Assembly: GCA_934183185.1 (NCBI GenBank)
Contig: CAKPSO010000024.1
Coordinates: forward strand, 1-20,524
Length of the DNA: 20,524 nucleotides
Reading direction: 5' to 3'
Source of the DNA: an uncultured Bacilli bacterium
Lineage (GTDB): Bacteria; Bacillota_I; Bacilli_A; RF39; UBA660
Every line of letters starts with the position of its first letter. Position 1 is the first letter of the stretch. Below, one piece after another: positions 8,115 to 16,339 of the stretch. Position numbers and translations under genes: made by a program. The notes below the pieces were generated by a model. The model ran no database searches. It was not told the DNA's origin and saw only the letters and a list, made by a program, of their open reading frames with translations.

Positions 8115-8645
8115 ATGCATAAGTCAATAGGAAATTTGGTTATTACTAGTTTTTGTTCTGATATAGCTGAACATGTTAAATTTAAGTGGGATTTATCTCA
8201 GGATGATAAAGTTTATGACTTTGTTTCTATAGATATTGGTAATGATTTAGTAAAATACGAATTAGAAGATAAAAATGATGATGCTATTAAATTTGAACAT
8301 TCTTATATTGTTGAAAATGATGATAAACCAGTAGGATATATTTATACTAAGGATTTAGAACATGGTTTGGTTGAACTTAGGTATGCTGTACATCCTCTAT
8401 ATAGAAGATTAAATTTTATAGGATATTCTGATATAAATAGGCATGGTTATGGAGAACAGATATTAAGAGAATGCAGTGATTATTTATTTAGTTTTCCTGA
8501 TATTAAAGCTATTGATTTACATATACGTAAAGATAATGAAGCTAGTATTGGATGTGCTAAGAAGGCTAAATATAAGTGTATTGGTAGTTGTGAAGAAGAA
8601 TATTATTATATTTATAGAAAAAGTAGGGATAATGATGAAAATTAA
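8115..8645 (+). CDS. GNAT-family N-acetyltransferase, first of a tandem pair
   Basis: This 176-residue cytoplasmic protein is predicted to move an acetyl group from acetyl-CoA to an amine; the acceptor is unknown. The GNAT core is in the second half: the beta-4 region VGYIYTKDLEHGLVELRYAVHP, then the acetyl-CoA pyrophosphate loop RHGYGEQIL (motif A, R/QxxGxG/A type), then IDLHIRKDNEASIGCAKKAKY (motif B). The N-terminal half (about 1-70) is divergent. It shares LVIT, a YAVHPxYRR block, YGxxILRE and DYLF with the next gene, so the two are duplicates. The first copy has about seven extra residues (FIGYSDIN) before the CoA loop. Its stop overlaps the start of the second copy, so they are co-transcribed. 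Confidence 0.8.
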   Translation: MHKSIGNLVITSFCSDIAEHVKFKWDLSQDDKVYDFVSIDIGNDLVKYELEDKNDDAIKFEHSYIVENDDKPVGYIYTKDLEHGLVELRYAVHPLYRRLNFIGYSDINRHGYGEQILRECSDYLFSFPDIKAIDLHIRKDNEASIGCAKKAKYKCIGSCEEEYYYIYRKSRDNDEN

Positions 8646-9123
8646 GATGGATAGTTTAGTAATTACTGAGTACTGTGTTAATGATAAAAGAAAATATCGT
8701 TTTTTAGAGACAGTTTCTTGTGATCCATTAATTAATCAATTTGTGTCATATAGTATTGATCAATATATAGAAGAATCTGAAGGTAGTCAAGAATTAAAAA
8801 TTGGCCCAGCATATATTATAGCTGATGATAGAAAGTTAGTTGGACTTATTAGACTAGCTTTTATGGATAGTAATGGAATACTTAACTTACATTATGCAGT
8901 ACATCCATCATATAGGAGAGAACATTACGGAACTAAAATATTAAGGGAAGTTCCTGATTATTTATTTAAAAGTTTTACAGATATTAATACAATAGAATTA
9001 TATATTAAAGAAATTAATCAAAATAGTAGAAAATGTGCTAGTAATGCAGGTTTTATTCTTGAAAGAGATTATACACCTAGATCATGTAATGGTAAAATAA
9101 TGGTGTATACTAAGAAACGTTAA
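8632..9123 (+). CDS. GNAT-family N-acetyltransferase, second of a tandem pair
   Basis: This 163-residue paralogue of the preceding protein starts MMKIKMDSLVIT. The frame is open upstream to 8476, but that stretch overlaps the first gene and reads as low-complexity I/L/K residues. The ATG at 8632 (or 8635), behind AGGG, restores alignment of LVITEYC with LVITSFC of the first copy. GNAT features are VGLIRLAFMDSNGILNLHYAVHPSYRR and the acetyl-CoA loop REHYGTKIL, where the first loop glycine is replaced by His. IELYIKEINQNSRKCASNAGF is the motif B helix region. It overlaps the first gene by 14 bases. The acceptor substrate is unknown. Divergence of the N-terminal halves suggests the copies have different acceptors. 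Confidence 0.78.
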   Translation: MMKIKMDSLVITEYCVNDKRKYRFLETVSCDPLINQFVSYSIDQYIEESEGSQELKIGPAYIIADDRKLVGLIRLAFMDSNGILNLHYAVHPSYRREHYGTKILREVPDYLFKSFTDINTIELYIKEINQNSRKCASNAGFILERDYTPRSCNGKIMVYTKKR

Positions 9124-9129
9124 TTTAGG

Positions 9130-9152
9130 AGAAAGAGTAATCTTTCTTTTTT
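9130..9152 (+). terminator. Terminator of the GNAT pair
   Basis: AGAAAGA (9130-9136) and TCTTTCT (9141-9147) form a seven-pair stem with a GTAA loop, followed by T-rich sequence. Confidence 0.75.
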
Positions 9153-9157
9153 CTTTG

Positions 9158-9186
9158 TTGTGATTCTCTTATAATTATTATATAAT
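9158..9186 (+). promoter_or_regulatory. Promoter of the phosphoketolase gene
   Basis: TTGTGA (9158-9163), a 17-base spacer and TATAAT (9181-9186) give the most consensus-like vegetative promoter among the central genes. Transcription would start near 9193. AAAGGAG precedes the ATG at 9210. I see no cre-like operator. Confidence 0.65.
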
Positions 9187-9209
9187 GTTTATAGTAAAGG
9201 AGAATAAAA

Positions 9210-11603
9210 ATGGAAGAGTATAAAAATGTATTATCAAATGAGGAATTAGAAAATATTGATAGATATTTTAGAGCAGCTAATTATTTATCAGCAGGACAAT
9301 TATATTTATTAAATAATCCTTTATTAAGGGAACCATTAAAGTTTAGTGATATTAAGAGAAATATAGTTGGACATTGGGGTACAGTACCAGGACAGAACTT
9401 TATTTATACTCATTTGAATCGTATTATTAAGAAGTATGATTTGGATATGATATATTTATCTGGACCAGGTCATGGTGGTAACTTTATGATAGCTAATACT
9501 TATCTTGAAGGTAGTTATAGTGAAGTATATCCTAATATTACTGAAGATATTGAAGGAATGAGGAAATTATTTAAACAATTTTCTTTTCCAGGAGGAGTGT
9601 CTAGTCATGTAGCACCTGAGACACCAGGTTCAATTCATGAAGGAGGGGAACTTGGTTATAGTTTAGCTCATGCTTTTGGGGCGGTTTTAGATAATCCCGA
9701 TTTAATAGCTACATGTGTAGTAGGTGATGGTGAAGCGGAAACAGGGCCACTTGCTACTAGTTGGCATTATAATAAGTTTTTAAATCCTAAGACTGATGGG
9801 GCTATTATCCCAATACTTCATTTGAATGGTTATAAAATAGCTAATCCTACTGTATTTGCTAGAATTAGTGAAAAAGAGTTAATGGATTTCTTTAAAGGAT
9901 GTGGATACGAACCTATAATAGTTAGTGGAAGTGATCCAAAAATAATGCATCAAAAAATGGCCTATACATTAGACATGGTAGTTGATAAAATTAAGAAGAT
10001 TCAAGCTGATGCTAGGGAAAATGGTGTTACTACTAGACCTATTTGGCCAATGATTATTTTAAAAACTCCTAAGGGATGGACTGGACCTAAAGAAGTTGAT
10101 GGAAAACCAGTAGAAAATTCTTTTAGAGCACATCAAGTGCCAATCATTATTTCAGAAAATTCTCCTGAAAATGTAGCACTTTTGGATAAATGGTTAAGAA
10201 GTTATCACCCAGAAGAATTATTTGATGAAAATGGTAGACTTTTCCCTGAATTAAAGGCTTTAACACCAACTGGGAATAGGAGAATGGGTTCTAATCCTCA
10301 TGCTAATGGTGGAATATTACTTGAGGAATTACGTACCCCTGATTTTAGGGATTATGAAGTAAAAGTTGATGTTCCTGGTGATACTATGGCTCAGGATATG
10401 AAAGAACTTGGACGTTATATTAGAGACGTTATAAGTTTAAATGAGGATAAGAGAAATTTCCGTGTTTTTGGACCAGATGAAGCTTTATCCAATCGTTTAA
10501 ATTATATGTTTGAAAAAACTAATCGTCAGTTTAATGCTACTACTTTGGATACTGATGAATTTTTAGCTCCAACTGGTAGAGTACTTGATTCTTATTTATC
10601 AGAACATGCATGTGAGGGATGGCTAGAAGGGTATTTACTAACTGGTAGACATGGATTCTTTCATACGTATGAAGCTTTCTCTAGAATTATTGATTCTATG
10701 GCTAGTCAACATGCTAAATGGTTAAAGGTTACTAAAGATTTATCTTGGCGTAGACCTATAGCTTCATTAAATTATATTTTGTCTAGTCATATTTGGCAGC
10801 AGGATCATAATGGCTATACTCATCAAGATCCAGGTTTCTTATCACATTTAGTTACAAAGAAAGCTGATATAGTTAGAATGTATTTGCCACCTGATGCTAA
10901 TTGTTTATTATCATGTTTTGATCATTGTATTAAAACTAAAAATTATATAAACGTTATTGTTGCTAGTAAACATCCTAGACCTCAATGGTTAACAATGGAA
11001 CAAGCTATTAAACATTGTACACAAGGTATTGGTATATGGAATTGGGCAAGTAATGATCAAGATAGTGAAACTGATATCGTAATGGCATGTTGTGGGGATA
11101 CACCAACACTAGAGACACTTGCTGCTGTATCTATATTAAGAAATCACTTTCCTGAATTGAAAATACGTGTAGTTAACATAGTTGATTTGATGAGATTACA
11201 GTCTAATTTAGAACACCCACATGGTTTGAAAGATGAAGATTATGATTTATTATTTACTAAAGATAAACCAATAATATTTGCTTTCCATGGCTATCCATCT
11301 TTAATTCATCAATTAACATATAAACGCCATAATAAAGAATTACATGTTCATGGTTATAAAGAAGAAGGTACTATAACTACACCTTTTGATATGCGTGTTC
11401 AAAATGAAATAGATCGTTATCACTTAGTAATGGATGCTCTTAAATATTTACCACAACTAGGTAATCGTAGTGCTATCTTAAATCAATGGTGTAAAGATAA
11501 ATTAGTAGAACATAAACAATATATTCAAGAATATGGTGATGATATGCCTGATATTAAGAATTGGGAATGGAAAAAAACTATTAATACTAAAGATTTAATA
11601 TAA
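9210..11603 (+). CDS. xpkA: Phosphoketolase (xylulose 5-phosphate/fructose 6-phosphate)
   Basis: This thiamine-diphosphate enzyme cleaves xylulose 5-phosphate (and often fructose 6-phosphate) with phosphate to acetyl phosphate plus glyceraldehyde 3-phosphate (or erythrose 4-phosphate), feeding ATP formation through acetate kinase. Family signatures: GHWGTVPGQNFIYTHLN near the start, GPGHGG (85-90), SHVAPETPGSIHEGGELGYS, the ThDP/Mg motif GDGEAETGP (172-180) continuing to NKFLNP, TGRRMGSNPHANGG in the variant TGNRRMGSNPHANGG, and HNGYTHQDPGF in the pyrimidine domain. The 797-residue length is full (family about 790-830) and no key motif is missing. It is a single-gene unit with its own promoter and terminator. 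Whether it is a dual-specificity (Xfp) or C5-only (Xpk) enzyme cannot be decided from these motifs. Its presence suggests heterofermentative pentose use. Confidence 0.96.
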   Translation: MEEYKNVLSNEELENIDRYFRAANYLSAGQLYLLNNPLLREPLKFSDIKRNIVGHWGTVPGQNFIYTHLNRIIKKYDLDMIYLSGPGHGGNFMIANTYLEGSYSEVYPNITEDIEGMRKLFKQFSFPGGVSSHVAPETPGSIHEGGELGYSLAHAFGAVLDNPDLIATCVVGDGEAETGPLATSWHYNKFLNPKTDGAIIPILHLNGYKIANPTVFARISEKELMDFFKGCGYEPIIVSGSDPKIMHQKMAYTLDMVVDKIKKIQADARENGVTTRPIWPMIILKTPKGWTGPKEVDGKPVENSFRAHQVPIIISENSPENVALLDKWLRSYHPEELFDENGRLFPELKALTPTGNRRMGSNPHANGGILLEELRTPDFRDYEVKVDVPGDTMAQDMKELGRYIRDVISLNEDKRNFRVFGPDEALSNRLNYMFEKTNRQFNATTLDTDEFLAPTGRVLDSYLSEHACEGWLEGYLLTGRHGFFHTYEAFSRIIDSMASQHAKWLKVTKDLSWRRPIASLNYILSSHIWQQDHNGYTHQDPGFLSHLVTKKADIVRMYLPPDANCLLSCFDHCIKTKNYINVIVASKHPRPQWLTMEQAIKHCTQGIGIWNWASNDQDSETDIVMACCGDTPTLETLAAVSILRNHFPELKIRVVNIVDLMRLQSNLEHPHGLKDEDYDLLFTKDKPIIFAFHGYPSLIHQLTYKRHNKELHVHGYKEEGTITTPFDMRVQNEIDRYHLVMDALKYLPQLGNRSAILNQWCKDKLVEHKQYIQEYGDDMPDIKNWEWKKTINTKDLI

Positions 11604-11624
11604 GATCCTGATGGGTCTTTTTTT
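11603..11624 (+). terminator. Terminator of the phosphoketolase gene
   Basis: AGATCC (11603-11608) pairs with GGGTCT (11613-11618, one G-U), loop TGAT, followed by a run of Ts. The stem begins on the last base of the stop codon. Confidence 0.85.
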
Positions 11625-11645
11625 ATAGAAATATTTAGAGAAATT

Positions 11646-11654
11646 TGATATAAT
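11646..11654 (+). promoter_or_regulatory. Extended -10 promoter of the O-acylation group
   Basis: TGATATAAT is the same nine bases as in the rlmN promoter, again without a clear -35. A second TATAAT lies at 11660-11665. TAGGAG precedes the ATG at 11687. Confidence 0.5.
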
Positions 11655-11686
11655 GTTTATATAATATTTAGATAGGAGTTAACACA

Positions 11687-13075
11687 ATGGTATTTTCTAG
11701 TATAAGTTTTTTATTTTATTTTTTACCATTAATTATTCTATTATATTTTATAGTTCCTCTTAAATTAAGAAATATTACTTTACTTATTGGTAGCTTAATT
11801 TTTTATTTTTATGGAGAACCTAAGTATATTTTAGTATTAATATTTTCTATAGTATTTAATTACTATATTGGTAAAATTATAAGTAATAATAAGTATAATA
11901 AATTAATATTTGTAAGTAGTTTGGTTATTAATTTTGGAATTTTATTTTATTTTAAATACTTTAACTTTTTTATAGATAATATTAATAAAATATTTACTAC
12001 TAATTTTAATTTCTTGAATATAGTTATGCCTCTTGGTATAAGTTTCTTTACTTTTCAGGCTACTAGTTACGTAATAGATGTTTATAAGAAAAAGGTAGAA
12101 GCTAGTAATAATATTATTGATTTTGCGGTTTATTTATCTTTGTTTCCACAGTTAGTTTCTGGACCAATAGTAAGATATGATACTGTATGTGGAGAATTAA
12201 AAACTAGAAATACTAGTTATGATAATTTTGCTCATGGGATTAGTAGATTTATTTTGGGATTATCTAAGAAAGTGTTACTTGCTAATGTAATTGGGGAGTT
12301 ATCTACTAGTTTAGTTAGTACTAGTCAATCAATTCTATCATATTGGTTAAGGGCTATAGCTGATACTTTACGGCTATATTTAGATTTTTCTGGTTATAGT
12401 GATATGGCTATTGGACTTGGTTTAATATTTGGTTTTCACTTCTTAGAAAACTTTAATTATCCGTTTATTTCTACTAGTATAACTGAATTTTGGCATCGCT
12501 GGCATATATCACTATCTTCTTGGTTTAAAGACTATATTTACATTCCTCTTGGTGGTAGTAGAGTAGGACAAATTAGAAGATATTTTAATATATTTATAGT
12601 TTGGTTCTGTACTGGTTTGTGGCATGGAGCTAGTTGGAACTTTGTGTTGTGGGGACTTTATTATGCTGTATTATTAGTTATTGAAAAGAAGTTTCTATAC
12701 TCATTCTTAAAAAAATACCGAGTTTTTGGTTTAATTACTACTAATATTTTAGTTATTATTGGATTCGTTATATTTAATCAGACTACTTTAACTGGTACTT
12801 GTACTTTTATTAGTTCAATGTTTGGGTTAAATAACTTATCATTTACTAATATTGAAACTAACTATTATTTAAAAAATTATCTATTAGTTTTAATAATTGG
12901 AATAATCGCATCAACCCCAATTATTAAAAATTTAATATCCAAATTAAGAAGCTATAAAATAATGGATAATATCATATCTATTTTAGAACCGATAACTTAT
13001 ATAATACTTTTAATAATGTGTACAGCTTTTATAATAGATGAATCATTTAATCCATTCTTATACTTTCGTTTTTAG
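11687..13075 (+). CDS. MBOAT-family membrane O-acyltransferase (AlgI/DltB/PatA-like)
   Basis: This 462-residue polytopic membrane protein has about ten or more hydrophobic segments, starting with SFLFYFLPLIILLYFIVPL. MBOAT proteins of this type carry an acyl group, usually acetyl, across the membrane for transfer to an exported polysaccharide. Family marks are FPQLVSGPIVRY, the FWHRWHISLSSWFKDYIYIPLGG block (from residue 268) and the catalytic His313 in GLWHGASWNF. It lies nine bases upstream of a DHHW-type partner, the usual AlgI-AlgJ/X or PatA-PatB arrangement. DltB (teichoic acid D-alanylation) belongs to the same superfamily, but no dltA, dltC or dltD is nearby, so polysaccharide O-acetylation is more likely. 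The polymer, whether capsule, wall teichoic acid or peptidoglycan, is not identified. Confidence 0.9.
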   Translation: MVFSSISFLFYFLPLIILLYFIVPLKLRNITLLIGSLIFYFYGEPKYILVLIFSIVFNYYIGKIISNNKYNKLIFVSSLVINFGILFYFKYFNFFIDNINKIFTTNFNFLNIVMPLGISFFTFQATSYVIDVYKKKVEASNNIIDFAVYLSLFPQLVSGPIVRYDTVCGELKTRNTSYDNFAHGISRFILGLSKKVLLANVIGELSTSLVSTSQSILSYWLRAIADTLRLYLDFSGYSDMAIGLGLIFGFHFLENFNYPFISTSITEFWHRWHISLSSWFKDYIYIPLGGSRVGQIRRYFNIFIVWFCTGLWHGASWNFVLWGLYYAVLLVIEKKFLYSFLKKYRVFGLITTNILVIIGFVIFNQTTLTGTCTFISSMFGLNNLSFTNIETNYYLKNYLLVLIIGIIASTPIIKNLISKLRSYKIMDNIISILEPITYIILLIMCTAFIIDESFNPFLYFRF

Positions 13076-13084
13076 GAGGTTATT

Positions 13085-14155
13085 ATGAAAAATAAAATAA
13101 TTACTTATAGTTTTATTTCCTTCTTACTATTATTCATGATTTTGGGTATTGGTTTTAAAGATAAAGAAATATCTTATCAGGAACGTAGAAAACTATCTAC
13201 TTTTCCAGAAGCTAATAGTAGTTTCTTTACTAATCTTGACAGTTATTTATCAGATCAATTTCCTTTTAGAGATTCTTTTCGTAAGATAAAAGGATATACT
13301 TCAAATATAGTATTCAGGCAAAAATTAAGTCATAATGTATTTACTAGTGGTAATTACTTATTTCAATTAGATTCTAGTATTAATGATAAGTCAGTTACTC
13401 ATTTATTAGATAAAATTAAATATATAGATGATACTTATTTAACTAATCAAAATGTTTATTTTAGTATGATACCAGATAAGAATTATTATTTAGATGAACA
13501 AGTACCTAAATTAGATTATAATAGGCTAGAATCCTTACTTAAAAATAATTTACCTAGTAATATAGATTGGATTGATTTAAAAGATACATTATCTTTAGAC
13601 TCATATTATTATACTGATATACACTGGAAACAAGAAAAACTAGAACCAGTAGTTAGAAGATTACAGAATATGATGAATCTTACTAGTACTAATTTTCCTA
13701 CTGTTAAAAATGAATATTATCCATTTTATGGGGCATTATATAGTAGAGTAGCTAGTAGTATAAATGCTGATACTATTACTTACTTAACTAATTCTAGTAT
13801 TAGTGATGCAGTAGTATATAATTATGAAAAGAAAGAAATTCAACCCGTATATAATAAAAACTATTTAAATAACGTTGATAGCTATGATATCTTTTTATCT
13901 GGTGCTACACCATTATTAATAATTAATAATAATAGTAATAATACTGGTAGAGAGTTAATATTATTTAGAGATTCTTTTGGTAGTAGTTTATCACCATTAC
14001 TAATCGACAATTATAGTAAAATTACGATAATTGATTTACGCTATATTAACAGTAAACTTTTGTCTAATATTTCGAATGTTACTTTTAATACAGCTACAGA
14101 TGTGTTATTCTTATATAGTATTCCTATAATTAATAATAGTTTTACTTTAAAATAA
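13085..14155 (+). CDS. DHHW-family exported protein, AlgJ/AlgX-like acyl-transfer partner
   Basis: This 356-residue protein has an N-terminal signal-anchor (about 4-22) and an outer SGNH-like domain. The DHHW motif appears as DIHW (178-181, in YYTDIHWKQE) and the nucleophile-like block as LFRDSFGSSL (Ser297). The N-terminal ERRKLSTFPE and YLSDQFPFRDSFR pieces are typical of the family. Such proteins accept acyl groups from the MBOAT protein and place them on the extracellular glycan. The gene follows GGAGG at the end of the MBOAT gene, nine bases after its stop, so they are one transcript. Having DI rather than DH in the motif is a small departure; the His and Asp expected for a Ser-His-Asp triad remain. 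Activity as esterase, transferase or both cannot be separated here. Confidence 0.85.
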   Translation: MKNKIITYSFISFLLLFMILGIGFKDKEISYQERRKLSTFPEANSSFFTNLDSYLSDQFPFRDSFRKIKGYTSNIVFRQKLSHNVFTSGNYLFQLDSSINDKSVTHLLDKIKYIDDTYLTNQNVYFSMIPDKNYYLDEQVPKLDYNRLESLLKNNLPSNIDWIDLKDTLSLDSYYYTDIHWKQEKLEPVVRRLQNMMNLTSTNFPTVKNEYYPFYGALYSRVASSINADTITYLTNSSISDAVVYNYEKKEIQPVYNKNYLNNVDSYDIFLSGATPLLIINNNSNNTGRELILFRDSFGSSLSPLLIDNYSKITIIDLRYINSKLLSNISNVTFNTATDVLFLYSIPIINNSFTLK

Positions 14156-14171
14156 TAGATAGAGGTGTTTT

Positions 14172-14636
14172 ATGAAAAAAATTAGATTTATAATAGTTAT
14201 ATTGTGTTTGTTTACTTTGACTTTGGGATGCCAAAAAAAGAGTAATAATATTGATGACTCACTTGCTAGTATAATGGAGAAAGTTTATGCTAATATTCCT
14301 AGTGATGATTTACCAGCTTTAGAAAATATCAAAGTAACTAAAGATAATCAAGAATATTATTTGGGTAGTAGTGATTTTTCTTATAAAGAAGCACTTGCTT
14401 CAGAGCCATTAATGTCTTCTATTGCTCATTCTGTTGTGTTAGTTAGAGTTAATAGTATTAATGATGTGGAAAAGATAAAAAAAGAAATTAAAGAAAAGAT
14501 TGATCCTAGAAAATGGGTATGTGTTGGAGTGGAAGATAATAATGTAATAGTAGAAAGTAAAGGAAATTTAATTATTCTAATAATGGATAATGAGTACGCT
14601 ACTGTTATAAGAGATAATTTTTTAAATTTAAAATAA
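14172..14636 (+). CDS. DUF4358-like lipoprotein of the O-acylation operon
   Basis: This 154-residue protein has a clear lipoprotein signal: KK-IR, a hydrophobic core and the lipobox LTLGC with the lipidated Cys at 20. The mature part reads as one alpha/beta domain, including DLPALENIKVT, the block YLGSSDFSYKEALASEPLM and a C-terminal HSVVLVRV ... IILIMDN. This pattern resembles DUF4358, a family of unknown function often found next to MBOAT and DHHW genes in Firmicutes. AGAGGTG precedes the ATG, sixteen bases after the DHHW stop, so it is the third gene of the operon. By position it may be an outer-face accessory or acceptor-binding factor for the acylation system. The family call is from recall of the sequence pattern and neighbourhood. 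Confidence 0.75.
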   Translation: MKKIRFIIVILCLFTLTLGCQKKSNNIDDSLASIMEKVYANIPSDDLPALENIKVTKDNQEYYLGSSDFSYKEALASEPLMSSIAHSVVLVRVNSINDVEKIKKEIKEKIDPRKWVCVGVEDNNVIVESKGNLIILIMDNEYATVIRDNFLNLK

Positions 14637-14655
14637 TAGTAAAGTGATGTCAAGT

Positions 14656-14690
14656 GAAGAGTAAAATAATTTTTTTCTCTTCTTTTTTTT
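14656..14690 (+). terminator. Terminator of the O-acylation operon
   Basis: GAAGAG (14656-14661) pairs with CTCTTC (14677-14682), with A/T pairing inside the loop, followed by eight Ts. Confidence 0.7.
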
Positions 14691-14701
14691 CTAAAAATAG
14701 T

Positions 14702-14707
14702 TATACT
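14702..14707 (+). promoter_or_regulatory. Possible -10 element for the SGNH hydrolase gene
   Basis: TATACT lies directly after the terminator and 34 bases before the ATG at 14742. The -35 is not convincing. The ribosome binding site (AAGGTAGG) is rather far from the start. Confidence 0.3.
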
Positions 14708-14741
14708 TAATTATAGATTAAGAAGGTAGGTAGTACGTATT

Positions 14742-15584
14742 ATGAATTTTCAGTCAAATAGGAAAAAAGAGAAATTTTTAATAGTCATTATTGGAATTTT
14801 GATAATAGTTATTTTACTATTGATGGTTTTAATACATCTAACATCTAATTTAGATAAGAATAATAATAATAAAGAAAATAAAAATGATGTTGAGGAGGTT
14901 ATTCCTACACCAAGTCCAACAATTACTCCAGTGGAAGATGTACCATTAGAACCAGTTGAAACTCCACCTCCAACTCCAACTGTAACCTTAGAACCTCATG
15001 TTACTCCAACTTCAAAACCAGTTATTAATACTAATCTATCTTTATCTGATTGTAGGAATATGTTTAGAGAAAAAAGGGCAATGGTGGCAGGAGATTCTAT
15101 GGCTGAGGGGTTAACTGCATATGAAGTATTAGATGATGAAAATGTAGTATGGTATAGAGGTAGAAGAATTGATAATATGAATAAAGATATGGATAAAATA
15201 GTTAGTTATCAACCTAATTATCTATTCTTAACATATGGATCAAATGATTTAGAACTTTGGGTAGGAAATGTAAGTTCTTTTATTAATAGTTATCGTAATA
15301 CTTTATCTTATATTAAAAATACTCTTCCTAATACTAAAATTATTATTAATTCAATATTACCAGTTAGTGAAGAAGCACTTAGTAAAAATAATGCTTATTC
15401 ATATCAAGAGTTATTTAATAACGAATTAAAAAAATTGGCTGAAGAAGAAAATATTTCATTTTTAGAAAATAGCTCATTCTTATACGAAAGGGAAAATCCG
15501 TTTTCAACTGATGGTGTACATCCTAAAGGATTTTATTATTCGCTTTGGGCTAAAAATATGGCTTCATATTTAGAAAAAAATTAG
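14742..15584 (+). CDS. Membrane-anchored SGNH/GDSL-type hydrolase
   Basis: This 280-residue protein has a basic N-terminus (RKKEK), one transmembrane anchor (about 12-34), an Asn/Lys-rich stretch, a Pro/Thr-rich spacer (about 55-95, with PTPSPTITP and TPPPTPT) and an outer SGNH domain (about 105-280). Catalytic blocks are GDSMAEG (Ser119), GSND (Asn168) and DGVHP (Asp257, His260). The usual block II glycine is probably in WYRGR. SGNH enzymes at the cell surface remove or add acyl esters on glycans. Directly downstream of the MBOAT operon, but with its own likely promoter, it is well placed as the esterase or second transferase for the same polymer. The spacer would hold the enzyme away from the membrane, within the wall. 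The substrate is not shown by the sequence. Confidence 0.85.
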   Translation: MNFQSNRKKEKFLIVIIGILIIVILLLMVLIHLTSNLDKNNNNKENKNDVEEVIPTPSPTITPVEDVPLEPVETPPPTPTVTLEPHVTPTSKPVINTNLSLSDCRNMFREKRAMVAGDSMAEGLTAYEVLDDENVVWYRGRRIDNMNKDMDKIVSYQPNYLFLTYGSNDLELWVGNVSSFINSYRNTLSYIKNTLPNTKIIINSILPVSEEALSKNNAYSYQELFNNELKKLAEEENISFLENSSFLYERENPFSTDGVHPKGFYYSLWAKNMASYLEKN

Positions 15585-15616
15585 AACTGGGTTGTTACTC
15601 AGTTCTTTAATTTTTT
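15583..15616. terminator. Bidirectional terminator between convergent genes
   Basis: AGAACTGGGT (15583-15592) pairs with ACTCAGTTCT (15597-15606), ten pairs with one G-U and a TGTT loop. Plus-strand Ts follow (15611-15616) and an A-run precedes the stem (Ts in the minus transcript), so it can stop both the SGNH gene and the sirtuin gene. It overlaps the stop codons of both. Confidence 0.85.
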
Positions 15617-16318
15617 AAAAACATCAGTTATTGGTTTATGGATTACTAAAGTAGCTATATTATCATAAGGAGTAGTATCTAAATTAATTATAACTATCTT
15701 ATTACCGTTAAAATAGTTTATAAAGTTTCTGGCAGGATAAACATTTAAACTAGTACCAGCTATTATTAGTAGATCTGCTTTACTTAGAGCTAGGATAGTT
15801 TCATTAACTACGTTGTCATCCAATCTTTCTCCATACAAAGTTACATCGGGTTTAATAATGCCACCACAACTACATGTTGGAACATTATTACTATTAAAAA
15901 TATACTCTGGTTCATAGCTTTTACCACATTTTAAACAATGATTTCTATAAATATTACCATGTAGTTCTATTACATTTTTACTACCAGCTTTTGTGTGAAG
16001 TGAATCAATGTTTTGAGTTATTATGGCTTTTAATTTGCCACATTTTTCTAGATTAGTTAAATACTTATGACATATATTTGGTTCTTTATCTAAACAATTT
16101 AATTTATTGATATAAAATTCATAGAATTCTTTAGGATTATTCATAAAGAAATTGTGCTCTAGTATTTCTTCAGGAGGATATTTATAGTTTAAATTATATA
16201 GGCCATCTTTACTTCTAAAATCTGGTATACCACTAGCAGTAGATACACCAGCTCCACCAAAAAACACAATATTCTCACTTTCATCAATTAATTTCTGTAG
16301 TATTTTAATATCTTCCAT
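15599..16318 (-). CDS. cobB: NAD-dependent protein deacylase, sirtuin family
   Basis: This 239-residue cytoplasmic enzyme removes acetyl or longer acyl groups from lysines using NAD, forming nicotinamide and O-acyl-ADP-ribose. Motifs: GAGVSTASGIPDFRS (22-36), TQNIDSLH (101-108), catalytic His120 in ELHGN, four zinc cysteines (C128-x2-C131 and C149-x-C151) and GTSLNVYP for NAD binding. The C-x-C second pair is typical of bacterial class U or III-like sirtuins. I chose the ATG at 16318 because GGTGAT precedes it. An upstream ATG at 16345 would add nine residues (beginning MIYNSS) without family support. Two GNAT acetyltransferases are encoded in the same window but not adjacent, so a functional link is only speculation. 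Its promoter region is shared with the divergent SDR gene. Confidence 0.93.
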   Translation of the reverse strand: MEDIKILQKLIDESENIVFFGGAGVSTASGIPDFRSKDGLYNLNYKYPPEEILEHNFFMNNPKEFYEFYINKLNCLDKEPNICHKYLTNLEKCGKLKAIITQNIDSLHTKAGSKNVIELHGNIYRNHCLKCGKSYEPEYIFNSNNVPTCSCGGIIKPDVTLYGERLDDNVVNETILALSKADLLIIAGTSLNVYPARNFINYFNGNKIVIINLDTTPYDNIATLVIHKPITDVFKKLKN

Positions 16319-16333
16319 AAAATCACCACTACT

Positions 16334-16339
16334 ATTATA
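16334..16339 (-). promoter_or_regulatory. Possible -10 of the sirtuin gene
   Basis: On the minus strand this reads TATAAT. It would give a very short leader to the GGTGAT ribosome binding site, so it is tentative. It is back to back with the plus-strand promoter at 16358-16366. Confidence 0.3.

Noticed and set aside
8476..8631. Upstream extension of the second GNAT protein
   Set aside because: It overlaps the first GNAT gene in another frame and is I/L/K-rich; homology between the copies begins right after the ATG at 8632.
11687..13075. DltB, D-alanyl transfer to teichoic acid
   Set aside because: No dltA, dltC or dltD is adjacent, and the DHHW neighbour points to AlgI/PatA-type O-acetylation.
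14426..14653. Minus-strand open frame of 75 codons
   Set aside because: It is antisense to the lipoprotein gene, made of L/S/T-rich low-complexity sequence with no family features.
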